From positions 3,224,001 to 3,288,000 of the forward strand of contig NZ_CP058988.1 in assembly GCF_019278565.1 (NCBI RefSeq): a stretch of DNA of 64,000 nt, written 5' to 3'. Position numbers and translations under genes: made by a program. The DNA comes from Cellulophaga sp. HaHa_2_95. Its GTDB lineage: Bacteria; Bacteroidota; Bacteroidia; Flavobacteriales; Flavobacteriaceae. Below are positions 45,594 to 53,485 of the stretch, one piece after another; the stretch's first letter is position 1; every line of letters begins with the position of its first letter. The notes below the pieces were generated by a model. The model was given only the letters and a program-made list of their open reading frames with translations, had not been told where the DNA came from and did not search any database.

Positions 45594-48332
45594 ATGAACT
45601 CAACAAGACAACACATAAATACTTATATACTAGGTTTATTTTTAATACTCTGCAGCACTACCCTAGTCGCACAAAAAAACTATTATGTAAGTGCCTCGGG
45701 CACTGATTCAAATAATGGGACATCAGCAGCATCTCCTTGGAAAACCATAAACAAAGTAAACAGCATGAAGAATGCTCTAGCTCCAGGAGACATTATTCAT
45801 TTTAATAGCGGGGACGTCTTTTACGGAAGTCTAGATTTAAAAGGTAAAAAAGGTTCTTCTAGCAATGCCATCGTATTAAAATCTTATGGATCTGGAACTA
45901 AGCCCGTGCTAAGAGCGGCAAAGAAAATTACGGGATGGACACGTCATAGTGGTGCTATCTGGAAAGTAAATCTACCTAAAATTGATAATGGGAGAATTCC
46001 CTCTTTATTTTTAGAGAATGTAGCACAGCAAATAGGTAGAGAGCCTAATAGTGATGCTCCTAATGGTGGCTATAGAACCATCAAGGACCATGCAGGTAAT
46101 AACACCTCTGTTTCTGAAGCTTCCAGTTTACCCTATGCTTCCAATAGTTTTAGAGGTGGTGAAATTACTATAAGAACTACAGATGATAACGTAAAAGTAG
46201 AAACGATAACGTCTCACTCTGGTACCACGGTAAACTTTAGCTTATCTGACCCCAACAGTAATTTTGAAAATAATATAGAAAACAATTTTGGATACTTTTT
46301 CCAAAACCATGTAAACACTTTAGATAAAAATGGAGAATGGGCTCATGACATTACGGCTGGTCTATTATACTTGTATAGCACTAATGACCCTAATAGTTTG
46401 AGTGTAGAAATTCCTGAAGGAGAAGAGACTTTGGCTTTAAACAATAGTAGCTATATTAAAATTCAAGATTTAAAAATAGAAGGCGGTTTAAAACAAACAT
46501 TAGCGGTAAGCGGTGCAGCCAATTTAACAATAAACAATTGTGATTTTAAAAACGGAAACAACTATTTATCCTTAGGTTTTACACTTACCAATATAATAGC
46601 CACAAACAATACATTTGAAGAAAGTAATAACAGTGCCATTCGTTGGGAAGCCATAAGCGGACTCACCTTTACCAACAATAAAATTGTAAACATCGGTATG
46701 CGTTCTGGTATGGGAGACCGCAGTTTTATAGGCTATACAGGCGTAAGGTTTATCAGTAAATCTGGATCTTCAGAGAACATCATAGAAAAAAATTCACTTA
46801 AAAATGTTGGATACCATGCCTTGAATTTTTCGGGTGGTAATTTTAAAGTACGCTATAATGACATTAGTAATTATTGCTATACCAAAGATGATGGTGGCGG
46901 CATATACTCCGTTGGGAATAAAGAGGCTACAAATAGCGTATATAAAAATATGGTACATGATTCTCCAGGAGCTATCAGAGGTATCCCTACGAGTAGAGGC
47001 GTAAAAACTGCTGGTATTTATATTGATAATGATTCGCAAAATCAGTCCATTTATGAAAATACAGTATACAACGTAGTTGGTTGGGGTATTATGGCGAATT
47101 TATCTAGTAAGAATAGTATTAAAGATAATACCGTGTATAACTGTGATTATGGTTTAGTATTATCTACGTATACAAATAGTTTCGGTACCGGTGGTAGTGT
47201 TGCAAAATCTACAAATAACACAGTAACCAATAATATCTTATTCTCTAAAAAACCCACACAGTTTTCTGCTAGATATACCAATCAAATTACAGAAGCCAAT
47301 TTTAATACGTTTCTAGGCGATATCAATAGCAATTACTATTGCCAACCATATACCGATGGAAAAGAAGTGAGTGTAACGGTGGCCAGACAGACCAATGATT
47401 ACACCTTAGATCAGTTTAAAACTAAGTACCCTACTTATGAAAAAAAAGGCAAAAGAGCGCCTGTTAGTTTTAGTACTTCTACTAATCCTGATTCATTTAT
47501 TAAATTTGTTGTCAATAATACAGGAGCAGATAAGGCCGTAAATTTAGGTAATACTGCGTATGTTGATGCTACACATAAAGCGTATTCTGGTAATGTTACT
47601 ATAGCACCATACTCTGCTATTGTTTTATTAAAAGGTACAGCAGACACTTCGACGCCCATAAGCTCTCAATTAATAGAAAACGGAGTATACACCTTAGAAT
47701 CTGTGAGCTCTAATCAACGATTATTATCTAGAGCTTTAGAAAATTACGCCGCTCAAATGATCAATCCAGGCGATTACGATGATCAAAAATGGGTGTTTAA
47801 TCATTTAGGTGAGAATGTATATACAATTAAAAATAAAGGAAATAACAGGTTCTTAGAAGTGCCTTATGCTAAATGTGAAAATAGTGTACAGGTTGCTACT
47901 TATACAAGTGCCGCAGGAACCCACCAACAATGGAAAGTTGTTGAAAATGGCGAAGGTATTTATGGAATACAACCAAACCATTGCACTTCTCAAGGGTTAG
48001 ACAGGAACAACGGCTCAGTAAATGCCAACGTAATTACCTACACGTATGGTACGGACAATGGCAATCAAAAATGGAAAATTGTACCTGCAGCTGCCAGTCT
48101 TACGGTAAGTGCAATGGCGCTACAAGTATTTCCTAATCCAGCACAAGAATATATAAAGATTGTGGGTGTTACCTCTGGAGATCAATTAAAGATTAGAAAT
48201 ATGAGTGGTATCGTTTTAAAAACTATACCTGTAACTTCCGATGAAGAACTAATTTCCTTAGATGGCTTAAAATCTGGAATGTATATTATTTCTATTTCAG
48301 GTAAAGAAAGTCTACAGTTTTTTAAACAATAA
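45594..48332 (+). CDS. right-handed beta-helix enzyme with CBM13-like and T9SS domains
   Basis: About 912 residues from the ATG at 45594 (MNSTRQHINTYILG), preferred over 45561, which lies in a terminator loop. Signal peptide about 1-27, ending LVAQ. It opens with NYYVSASGTDSNNGTSAASPWKTI, a hallmark of parallel beta-helix CAZymes such as GH141-like and other families. The helix (about 35-600) carries repeated N-x-[IV]-x-x-N rungs and the loop YCYTKDDGGGIYSVGNK. A ricin-type CBM13-like domain (about 690-830; QKW..., QQWKV..., QKWKIV) and a T9SS type A domain (FPNPAQEYI) follow. The substrate is unknown, but it shares export route and layout with the two genes before it. Confidence 0.78.
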   Translation: MNSTRQHINTYILGLFLILCSTTLVAQKNYYVSASGTDSNNGTSAASPWKTINKVNSMKNALAPGDIIHFNSGDVFYGSLDLKGKKGSSSNAIVLKSYGSGTKPVLRAAKKITGWTRHSGAIWKVNLPKIDNGRIPSLFLENVAQQIGREPNSDAPNGGYRTIKDHAGNNTSVSEASSLPYASNSFRGGEITIRTTDDNVKVETITSHSGTTVNFSLSDPNSNFENNIENNFGYFFQNHVNTLDKNGEWAHDITAGLLYLYSTNDPNSLSVEIPEGEETLALNNSSYIKIQDLKIEGGLKQTLAVSGAANLTINNCDFKNGNNYLSLGFTLTNIIATNNTFEESNNSAIRWEAISGLTFTNNKIVNIGMRSGMGDRSFIGYTGVRFISKSGSSENIIEKNSLKNVGYHALNFSGGNFKVRYNDISNYCYTKDDGGGIYSVGNKEATNSVYKNMVHDSPGAIRGIPTSRGVKTAGIYIDNDSQNQSIYENTVYNVVGWGIMANLSSKNSIKDNTVYNCDYGLVLSTYTNSFGTGGSVAKSTNNTVTNNILFSKKPTQFSARYTNQITEANFNTFLGDINSNYYCQPYTDGKEVSVTVARQTNDYTLDQFKTKYPTYEKKGKRAPVSFSTSTNPDSFIKFVVNNTGADKAVNLGNTAYVDATHKAYSGNVTIAPYSAIVLLKGTADTSTPISSQLIENGVYTLESVSSNQRLLSRALENYAAQMINPGDYDDQKWVFNHLGENVYTIKNKGNNRFLEVPYAKCENSVQVATYTSAAGTHQQWKVVENGEGIYGIQPNHCTSQGLDRNNGSVNANVITYTYGTDNGNQKWKIVPAAASLTVSAMALQVFPNPAQEYIKIVGVTSGDQLKIRNMSGIVLKTIPVTSDEELISLDGLKSGMYIISISGKESLQFFKQ

Positions 48333-48350
48333 ACAGCACACTTTTATATA

Positions 48351-48384
48351 GCCTCCCACATTTAATATCTGGGAGGCTTTTTTG
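48351..48384 (+). terminator. terminator of the polysaccharide-enzyme block
   Basis: GCCTCCCA (48351-48358) pairs perfectly with TGGGAGGC (48370-48377), followed by seven T. It lies 19 bp after the stop of the third enzyme and closes the block. Confidence 0.9.
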
Positions 48385-48479
48385 TTTATAGCCAGAACCT
48401 AGTTCAGTCGAATGCTAAAATTATAGTATCTTCCAACAAATCATATTTTCTTAGTTATCGAATAACTCATCCGCACAAA

Positions 48480-49103
48480 ATGAAAGTTTTAAAATACATA
48501 GGCTACACTATTTTAGGAATTGTTCTCTTATTTCTTAGTTTGATTTATTTATTAAAAATACAAAGAGAGACGGTAAAAAGTAGGCTAGACATTCAGGCTG
48601 CTAAAAATCTAATAATCCCCATTAAAAAAACACATTCTCAAAGAGTTTATTATGGTGGTCATGGTTTAGGTTGGGGAGGTGGAGATGTAAAAAACTTGAT
48701 TGAGTTTAATTATCTTGAAAAAAAATATTCCCATGAAACCCCCTTTATTCTTGTGCTATTTAGACTATATAAAGGAGATTTTTATATAGCGTATTATGAT
48801 AGAGAAACGGACTTTAATAACATCACGTACCGATTTTACAAATCAAATAAAAAAAGAGAATTTGAGGAAATTAAAGCAACTACTTTCCCGAAACATCTAG
48901 CCATACAAAATAGATTTTGGTGTGTTGAATGTTATGATGGCAGTAAACCAGAAGATCTAATAGGTCTGGAGCCTACAAATATGCTAGGAACAACAACTGC
49001 GAAATTATGGTATTTAATAGAAGGAAAGCCGGAAATATATAATGAAAACCCAAAGCAATTTTTAAAAGAATACAAACAGAAATACATCACGCATAGCGAA
49101 TAA
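48480..49103 (+). CDS. membrane-anchored hypothetical protein
   Basis: A 207-residue protein with one N-terminal transmembrane helix (residues about 8-25, YTILGIVLLFLSLIYLL). The rest is a globular domain of mixed alpha/beta that would lie in the periplasm; it contains YYGGHGLGWGGGDVKN, a Gly-rich loop, and the Cys-containing WCVECYDGSKPEDL. No family is recognised. It lies after the terminator of the enzyme block and is probably not part of it. Confidence 0.55.
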   Translation: MKVLKYIGYTILGIVLLFLSLIYLLKIQRETVKSRLDIQAAKNLIIPIKKTHSQRVYYGGHGLGWGGGDVKNLIEFNYLEKKYSHETPFILVLFRLYKGDFYIAYYDRETDFNNITYRFYKSNKKREFEEIKATTFPKHLAIQNRFWCVECYDGSKPEDLIGLEPTNMLGTTTAKLWYLIEGKPEIYNENPKQFLKEYKQKYITHSE

Positions 49104-49276
49104 GTCAGAAAATATAATTCTAATACTATCCATCTTTCTTTGGCAGCACACTATTCAAAAAAAACAAGATGTTACCTTCAATGATAATCATCAGTTTTGT
49201 ATACCTCGGTTCTAATTACCTTTGTATCTTGTAATTTAAGTGGTTTTACGACTGCCTATTATTAAAATACAAGTCT

Positions 49277-49870
49277 ATGCTTTGGTGTCTGATACTTTTT
49301 AATTTCATAACGTTTCAAGGAGATTTAACACCTTCCCCAGATAAAACGTTATGGTATGATATTATCTATAAAGAGAAAACTATAGGAAGTTTAAAAGCTA
49401 CAAAAACTCACAAGGATGCCAATACAACCTATCGTACCTCAAGTACTATTGAGTTTAGACTCATAAAAGAGTTTGCTGTAAACTATAATTACAGTGTAGA
49501 TTTTGAGGCTAAACTTTTGAAAAAAGCTGTGGTAAACATTCGTATAAATGATAAGTCACATGCAAAAACACTCACCCAATGGCATGAGAACGAGTATCAC
49601 ATTGAAAAAAACGGAAAGACTGAAGCTCCTCTAGAAAGTACCATTAATTACGCTACCATCTTATTGTATTTTGTAGAACCTTCCAACGTTACAGATTGTT
49701 ATTCTGAGCAAGACGGTAGTTTTAATACCATAATTCCTTTAGGCAATCATGGCTACAAGAAAATAAATGCGAACGGCAAAGGAAATGAGTATTATTATAA
49801 GCAAGGTGTCTTAGAAAAAGCGGTGATAGATGGCGGACTAATATCTTTTGAAATGCAACTGCGCGAATAG
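49277..49870 (+). CDS. DUF6134-like exported protein
   Basis: A 197-residue protein with a short hydrophobic N-terminus (MLWCLILFNFITFQG), a signal peptide or anchor. The mature part is a beta-rich domain: LWYDIIYKEKTIGSLKATK, FAVNYNYSVDFEAKLLKKAVVNIRIND, then INYATILLYFVEP and a C-terminal NGKGNEYYYKQGVLEKAVIDGGLISFEMQL. This order resembles the DUF6134 family of Bacteroidetes, of unknown function; the assignment is from memory of the pattern. It stands alone. Confidence 0.55.
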   Translation: MLWCLILFNFITFQGDLTPSPDKTLWYDIIYKEKTIGSLKATKTHKDANTTYRTSSTIEFRLIKEFAVNYNYSVDFEAKLLKKAVVNIRINDKSHAKTLTQWHENEYHIEKNGKTEAPLESTINYATILLYFVEPSNVTDCYSEQDGSFNTIIPLGNHGYKKINANGKGNEYYYKQGVLEKAVIDGGLISFEMQLRE

Positions 49871-50356
49871 TTTTTAGATAAAATCAGATAAGCCTTCCCT
49901 CCTACTTGTTGATGGTAATTTCAAAAATTAGACCTTAGAAACAGGCATCAAGTCCAAGAAAATTGTCAGTTCGAGTGATTTTTGTGCAGGGTAACGAAAC
50001 AAAAATAGTATCGAGAACTAGCGGCAAGAAAAAGCTTCAAATTCACTCGAAGTGACTACCCTATTCAAGTTAAAAACGCATTATCAGTTCAAGCGATTTT
50101 TGTACAGTGTAACGAAACAAAAATAGTATCGAGAACTAGCGGCAAGAGAAAGCTTCAAACTCATGCGAAGCGACAATTCTATTCAAAAAAACGCATTGTC
50201 AGTTCGAGTGATTTTTGTACAGTGTAACGAAACAAAAATAGTATCGAGAACTAGCGGCAAGAAAAAAAGTACAACAGCATTAATAAAATGTAAAATAAAA
50301 TGTATCCTTTTTAAGGTTTATCAGTCTACTTACTGAACCTTAAAAATTAGAATACT
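49871..50356. other. intergenic region with three hairpin repeats
   Basis: It contains three copies of a 65-bp element (listed separately) separated by 50-53 bp, and then an AT-rich stretch that carries the promoter region of the metallothionein-like gene. No other coding signal is seen. Confidence 0.7.
49965..50262. repeat. three tandem copies of a 65-bp hairpin repeat
   Basis: Copies at 49965-50029, 50083-50147 and 50198-50262 are over 90 percent alike and start 118 and 115 bp apart. Each runs from [GA]TCAGTTC[GA]AG through ATTTTTGT, a 13-nt loop containing GTAACGAA, ACAAAAAT, GTATCGAGAAC to GCGGCAAGA. ATTTTTGT and ACAAAAAT pair exactly, and the outer GTTC...GAAC extends the stem. The spacers between copies are also partly alike (AAAGCTTCAAA, GCGAAG or TCGAAG). 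This is a flavobacterial intergenic repeat family rather than a CRISPR. Confidence 0.85.
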
Positions 50357-50470
50357 ATGAATACTTGTAAATGCACCAATTGTGACTGTGCCAAATGTAA
50401 TTGTAAAAATTGCATGGAACGTAATTGCCCATGTACTATATGTGAATGTACAAAATGTACCTGTTGTTAA
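50357..50470 (+). CDS. metallothionein-like cysteine-rich peptide (37 aa)
   Basis: A 37-residue peptide with 14 cysteines, arranged as C-x-C-x-x repeated with a five-residue period (C4, C6, C9, C11, C14, C16, C19; then C24, C26, C29, C31, C34, C36, C37) and no aromatic residues. The composition is that of a metallothionein, which binds soft metals such as zinc, copper or cadmium in the cytoplasm. It is not like known bacterial SmtA, which has other folds and His ligands, so homology is not claimed. A hairpin terminator separates it from a SigZ-like sigma factor gene 48 bp downstream, which itself has a Cys-rich tail. The two may form a metal- or redox-response unit. Confidence 0.75.
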   Translation: MNTCKCTNCDCAKCNCKNCMERNCPCTICECTKCTCC

Positions 50471-50477
50471 TTTTATC

Positions 50478-50508
50478 AAAAGCTAGTTATTTAACTAGCT
50501 TTTATTTA
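50478..50508 (+). terminator. terminator/attenuator between the Cys-rich peptide and the sigma factor
   Basis: AAAAGCTAGTTA (50478-50489) pairs perfectly with TAACTAGCTTTT (50492-50503) and is followed by ATTTATTTTT. Its place 10 bp before the sigma-factor start suggests the peptide mRNA is mostly ended here, with lower read-through into the sigma factor gene. Confidence 0.8.
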
Positions 50509-50518
50509 TTTTTCAAGT

Positions 50519-51046
50519 ATGGAAACTCAAAAAATATGGAACAAATTTAATGATGAGCTCTATTTTTTTATTTTAAAAAAAACAAAAAGTAAAGACGCTA
50601 CAAATGACATTTTCCAAAATACTTTTCTGAAAATTCATGAAAACTTATCAAAACTAAAAAAAGATGAAAAAGCTAGGGCCTGGGTGTTTCAAATAGCTAG
50701 AAACGAAATAGCCAATTACTATACGAAGGAAGCTGTTTATGTGGAGAAAAATAGCGCGAATATAAGTGAGCCGTTGCAAGAATATCAATCGGTCTGTTGC
50801 TTTGATAAATTCATAGATGATTTACCGGAGATTTACAAACAAGTGATTGAATTGATCTATATCAAAGGGCTAAAACAAAAAGATATTGCCACGCAATTAG
50901 ATATTAGTCTTGAAAATGTAAAAGTAAGAATTAAAAGGGGCAAGGATATTTTAAAGAACGAATTCAACACATGTTGCAAATATGAGTTTGATAAAAATGG
51001 AAAGTTAATTGGGGAGTCTAATTGTGCTGCTTGTAAAGCGAGCTAG
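50519..51046 (+). CDS. ECF RNA polymerase sigma factor, SigZ-like
   Basis: A 175-residue extracytoplasmic-function sigma factor. Region 2 (residues about 10-70) contains DATNDIFQNTFLKIHENL and ARAWVFQIARNEIANYY. Region 4 (about 100-150) is LPEIYKQVIELIYIKGLKQKDIATQLDISLENVKVRIKRGK, a helix-turn-helix that reads the -35 region. The C-terminal tail, NTCCKYEFDKNGKLIGESNCAAC, has a CC pair and a C-x-x-C pair as in SigZ-type factors and could bind zinc or sense thiol state. No anti-sigma gene adjoins it, so the tail itself may be the sensor (inference). Confidence 0.85.
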   Translation: METQKIWNKFNDELYFFILKKTKSKDATNDIFQNTFLKIHENLSKLKKDEKARAWVFQIARNEIANYYTKEAVYVEKNSANISEPLQEYQSVCCFDKFIDDLPEIYKQVIELIYIKGLKQKDIATQLDISLENVKVRIKRGKDILKNEFNTCCKYEFDKNGKLIGESNCAACKAS

Positions 51047-51431
51047 AAAAAGCCTCTAAACGAATCATTGAAGCAGAAAACAACTAATTTCTTCTTTAGG
51101 CTATAAGCTTTGAGTCGTCTAAAAGCTTAGCTGTTGCTTATAATAAAGCTAGACACAATGTAATAGGGCGTTACTTTTAATTTTCAAAGTTATTTCAATT
51201 CTGTGATTTTTAGAAAGGTTTTAAATAGTAATAAGAAATTTTAGACATCATTTACTTTTACAAGATGCTGCAAGTAATCTAGAGTTAGATAAATTTTCAA
51301 GTAAATAGCTAATAATTTTGCTGATTCAATGCTTACCATGTAGCCCATAGTTATATAGCTAAGGAAACGGAGCTTATGGTAATGTCAGTAATATATCGAA
51401 GTTGGTCTTAGTTCTTCAAAATTATATAGAA

Positions 51432-51459
51432 GATATAATGAACATATGTTCAATATATC
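51432..51459. promoter_or_regulatory. palindrome 1 with GAACATATGTTC core
   Basis: A 28-bp inverted repeat with one mismatched pair, centred on GAACATATGTTC. The core matches the LexA (DinR) box known from Gram-positive bacteria, CGAAC-n4-GTTCG, but in Bacteroidetes the regulator is not established. The second palindrome follows with centres 38 bp apart. Confidence 0.5.
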
Positions 51460-51470
51460 TTAAATTGGCA

Positions 51471-51496
51471 GTATAATGAACATATGTTCATTATAC
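51471..51496. promoter_or_regulatory. palindrome 2 with GAACATATGTTC core
   Basis: A perfect 26-bp inverted repeat (GTATAATGAACAT paired with ATGTTCATTATAC). It ends 4 bp before the GTTAGGC core of the first cassette, so a regulator or recombinase bound here would sit at the entrance of the array. Confidence 0.6.
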
Positions 51497-51500
51497 AATT

Positions 51501-51510
51501 GTTAGGCACA
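51501..51510 (+). other. first cassette core site GTTAGGCACA
   Basis: Contains GTTAGGC, a perfect match to the integron core GTTRRRY. Its ten bases return as the exact reverse complement TGTGCCTAAC at 52376-52385, right after the stop of the gene it precedes, so it marks the left end of cassette 1. Confidence 0.65.
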
Positions 51511-51519
51511 ATTAAAAAA

Positions 51520-52374
51520 ATGAGAGAATTTGATTTTTTAGAATTTCACAATAACATTCAAAAAGATTTCAGTGATGTAGCTTCTGTTATTATTTCAATA
51601 GAGAGAGTGGAATGGAACCGAGTTCATTGGCCTAATAATTACGATGATGGATATTATGATGAACAATATGAATTAGATAAAGCAAGATTAGTTGAAATAT
51701 TAAATGGAATAAAATTAAAGTTCGAATTTGCCTATGAAATTTTGAACTTAGTAAATATGTCCTTAAAATTAGAAAGTCAATTAAAAAAACATTTGGACAA
51801 ATTTGATCAATTAGATTTTATACATTTCGTTGATGTTTTTTATTCACCAGCTCAATGGATTTTTAGACAGCATTTGGAAGCCATAACATCTCATATAAAA
51901 ATTGGAACCGAAAATGATTATGAAGACACCTATTCGAAAAGATTGCTTGAACAAATTTTGCGAGGCACACCAAAAATGATTTATGACCGAGCTCTGGAAC
52001 CCTCAAAAGAATCAGAAGTTCAAAGTGAAGTTTATAAAACTTTGATTCACGTTTTTCCTGATACTGTAAGAGAAATTCCGATTGCGAAAATTTCTAAAAC
52101 TTATAAACCAGATATTGGGATTAAACAGTTAAAAAGCGCTATTGAATATAAGTTTGTTGATTCCGCAAAAGAAGCAAAAACTTCTATTGGAGGAATATTT
52201 GAAGACATCCAAGGATATGAAGGTTCGGAAGATTGGACTACTTTTTACGCTGTAATTTATATGACCGATAACTACCTTACTGTAGATCAAGTTGAAGCCG
52301 AATTCAAATTATCAAAAGTCCCACACAACTGGAAACCCATTGTAGTGTATGGAAAAGGAAGTAGGAATAAATAA
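51520..52374 (+). CDS. cassette 1: PD-(D/E)XK nuclease-like protein
   Basis: About 284 residues from the ATG at 51520; an in-frame ATG at 51484 lies inside a palindrome and before the cassette core, so it is rejected. The N-terminal 150 residues are helical. The C-terminal part has a PD-(D/E)XK arrangement: ESEVQSEVYK helix, KISKTYKPDIGI with Asp198, then AIEYKFV with Glu209 and Lys211, and a following amphipathic helix and strand (FYAVIYMTD). This fold is common in restriction and anti-phage nucleases; activity is inferred. The gene stands alone in its cassette between exact inverted cores. Confidence 0.7.
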   Translation: MREFDFLEFHNNIQKDFSDVASVIISIERVEWNRVHWPNNYDDGYYDEQYELDKARLVEILNGIKLKFEFAYEILNLVNMSLKLESQLKKHLDKFDQLDFIHFVDVFYSPAQWIFRQHLEAITSHIKIGTENDYEDTYSKRLLEQILRGTPKMIYDRALEPSKESEVQSEVYKTLIHVFPDTVREIPIAKISKTYKPDIGIKQLKSAIEYKFVDSAKEAKTSIGGIFEDIQGYEGSEDWTTFYAVIYMTDNYLTVDQVEAEFKLSKVPHNWKPIVVYGKGSRNK

Positions 52375-52375
52375 C

Positions 52376-52575
52376 TGTGCCTAACACTATATATAGCAAA
52401 TTGGGCGATTAGTGTTTAATCGAAAAGTCATTGTCTATTTACAAAGTCGCCAAATCTTTTGATTTGGTATTAAAAAAGAAAAATTAAAACAAAATAAAAA
52501 GATTTGGCTTGTGGCTAAACCGATAATAATCGTTTATTTATTGCCCAACATGCCATATATTTAACGTTGCCAGTA
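52376..52575 (+). other. attC-like site 1
   Basis: From TGTGCCTAAC (end core of cassette 1) to GTTGCCAGTA (start core of cassette 2). Inside, the arms TATATAGCAAATTGGGC and GCCCAACATGCCATATA can pair with few mismatches, and a second inverted pair GCCAAATCTTTT / AAAAGATTTGGC lies nearer the centre. Length and plan are like long chromosomal attC sites. It closely resembles attC-like site 5 in sequence. Confidence 0.65.
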
Positions 52576-52585
52576 ATTTAGAAAA

Positions 52586-53326
52586 ATGATAATTGAATAC
52601 GAAAATACATTACGAAAACTTATAACTTCAGTTATAGGATTTAATGATAATACAGACTATAAAGTTTCTTCTGAACGATTAAACAAATGGAAAGAAAAAA
52701 GAGATATTGAATCTAAAAAAAATAATGGAATTTTATTCGAGTCCAGAATTATATTTTTCTCTGACTTTTACGATTTGAAAACAATAATTGATAAAAATTG
52801 GGAACTGTTTTTACCAATTTTAAATGAAAAAAAAAGATTTTCTGTATTTTTTAAAGAAATTGAACAATACAGAAATACAGTAGCTCACGGAAGAAAATTA
52901 ATTAAAAGCCAAGAAGATTTATTATCAGGTATTCTTATGGATTTAAAAAACTCTATAACACAATACCATAATCGAAACGAAAAAATGGATGATTATTTTA
53001 TTGAAATTATTAAAGTAAGTGATAATATAGGAAGTTCTTGGGGAGAATCTATATTCAGTAAAAGTAAAAAACCAACTATTAGAGTTGGCGATGAATATGA
53101 ATTATTAGTGGAAGCTAATGATCCTAAAGATAGAGAAATAGAGTATAAACTATTTCATTTTACTGGAAAACTTAAAATTAATCAAAAATCAAATAGATTT
53201 AATTTTACCATTGACGAAAGTTTAATTGGTCAAAATATTATGATTCTTGTAACAGCTTATACACCAGATTCGGAATATAAAAATGAAAGTTCAATGAAAA
53301 TAAATTTAACTGTATTACCTAAATAA
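52586..53326 (+). CDS. cassette 2: HEPN-motif protein with C-terminal beta domain
   Basis: A 246-residue protein. The N-terminal helical domain (about 1-135) ends with EIEQYRNTVAHGR, containing the HEPN R-x4-H motif (Arg96, His101), as in HEPN-fold RNases of toxin-antitoxin and defence systems (Swt1/MAE_28990-like). The C-terminal 90 residues are beta-rich (IRVGDEYELLVEANDPKDREIEYKLF) and resemble an Ig-like sensing domain. It is the only gene of its cassette, with exact inverted ends GTTGCCAGTA / TACTGGCAAC. RNase activity is inferred from the motif; no partner antitoxin is present. Confidence 0.7.
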   Translation: MIIEYENTLRKLITSVIGFNDNTDYKVSSERLNKWKEKRDIESKKNNGILFESRIIFFSDFYDLKTIIDKNWELFLPILNEKKRFSVFFKEIEQYRNTVAHGRKLIKSQEDLLSGILMDLKNSITQYHNRNEKMDDYFIEIIKVSDNIGSSWGESIFSKSKKPTIRVGDEYELLVEANDPKDREIEYKLFHFTGKLKINQKSNRFNFTIDESLIGQNIMILVTAYTPDSEYKNESSMKINLTVLPK

Positions 53327-53330
53327 AAAC

Positions 53331-53466
53331 TACTGGCAACACCGTATATAATTTATTGCTTGTCCTAGCCTACTTACGAAAATCCTCGCGGATTTTCTAT
53401 TCGGTTTTTATTTGCTAAATTACATCCTAAACCACGCAACAAACCATATACAAACACGTTGTACGC
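53331..53466 (+). other. attC-like site 2
   Basis: From TACTGGCAAC to GTTGTACGC. Outer arms GTATATAATTTATTGC and GCAACAAACCATATAC pair well; the central loop has a GAAAATCCTCGCGGATTTTC hairpin (9-bp stem). It has a different central part from sites 1 and 5 but the same outer plan, AAC-ACCGTATATA at the left and CATATAC...GTT at the right. Confidence 0.65.
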
Positions 53467-53485
53467 AAGCTGAAAAAAGAAAATT

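Larger units (their letters stand above)
51047..51500. other. sigma-factor/cassette-array boundary
   Basis: No gene is seen in this stretch before the first cassette core. Apart from the two GAACATATGTTC palindromes near its right end, only AT-rich sequence is visible. An attI-like site would be expected about here if the array follows the integron plan, but none can be proved by eye. Confidence 0.4.

Noticed and set aside
40505..48332. Canonical polysaccharide utilisation locus
   Set aside because: No SusC/SusD pair, sulfatase or hybrid two-component regulator is present, so it is described as a block of secreted enzymes rather than a full PUL.
49965..50262. Possible CRISPR array
   Set aside because: Only three copies, repeats are 65 bp with partly alike spacers, and no cas genes are present. 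They are hairpin repeats.
51484..51519. Upstream start for the cassette 1 gene
   Set aside because: The ATG at 51484 lies in a perfect palindrome and upstream of the cassette core; the ATG at 51520 keeps the gene within its cassette.
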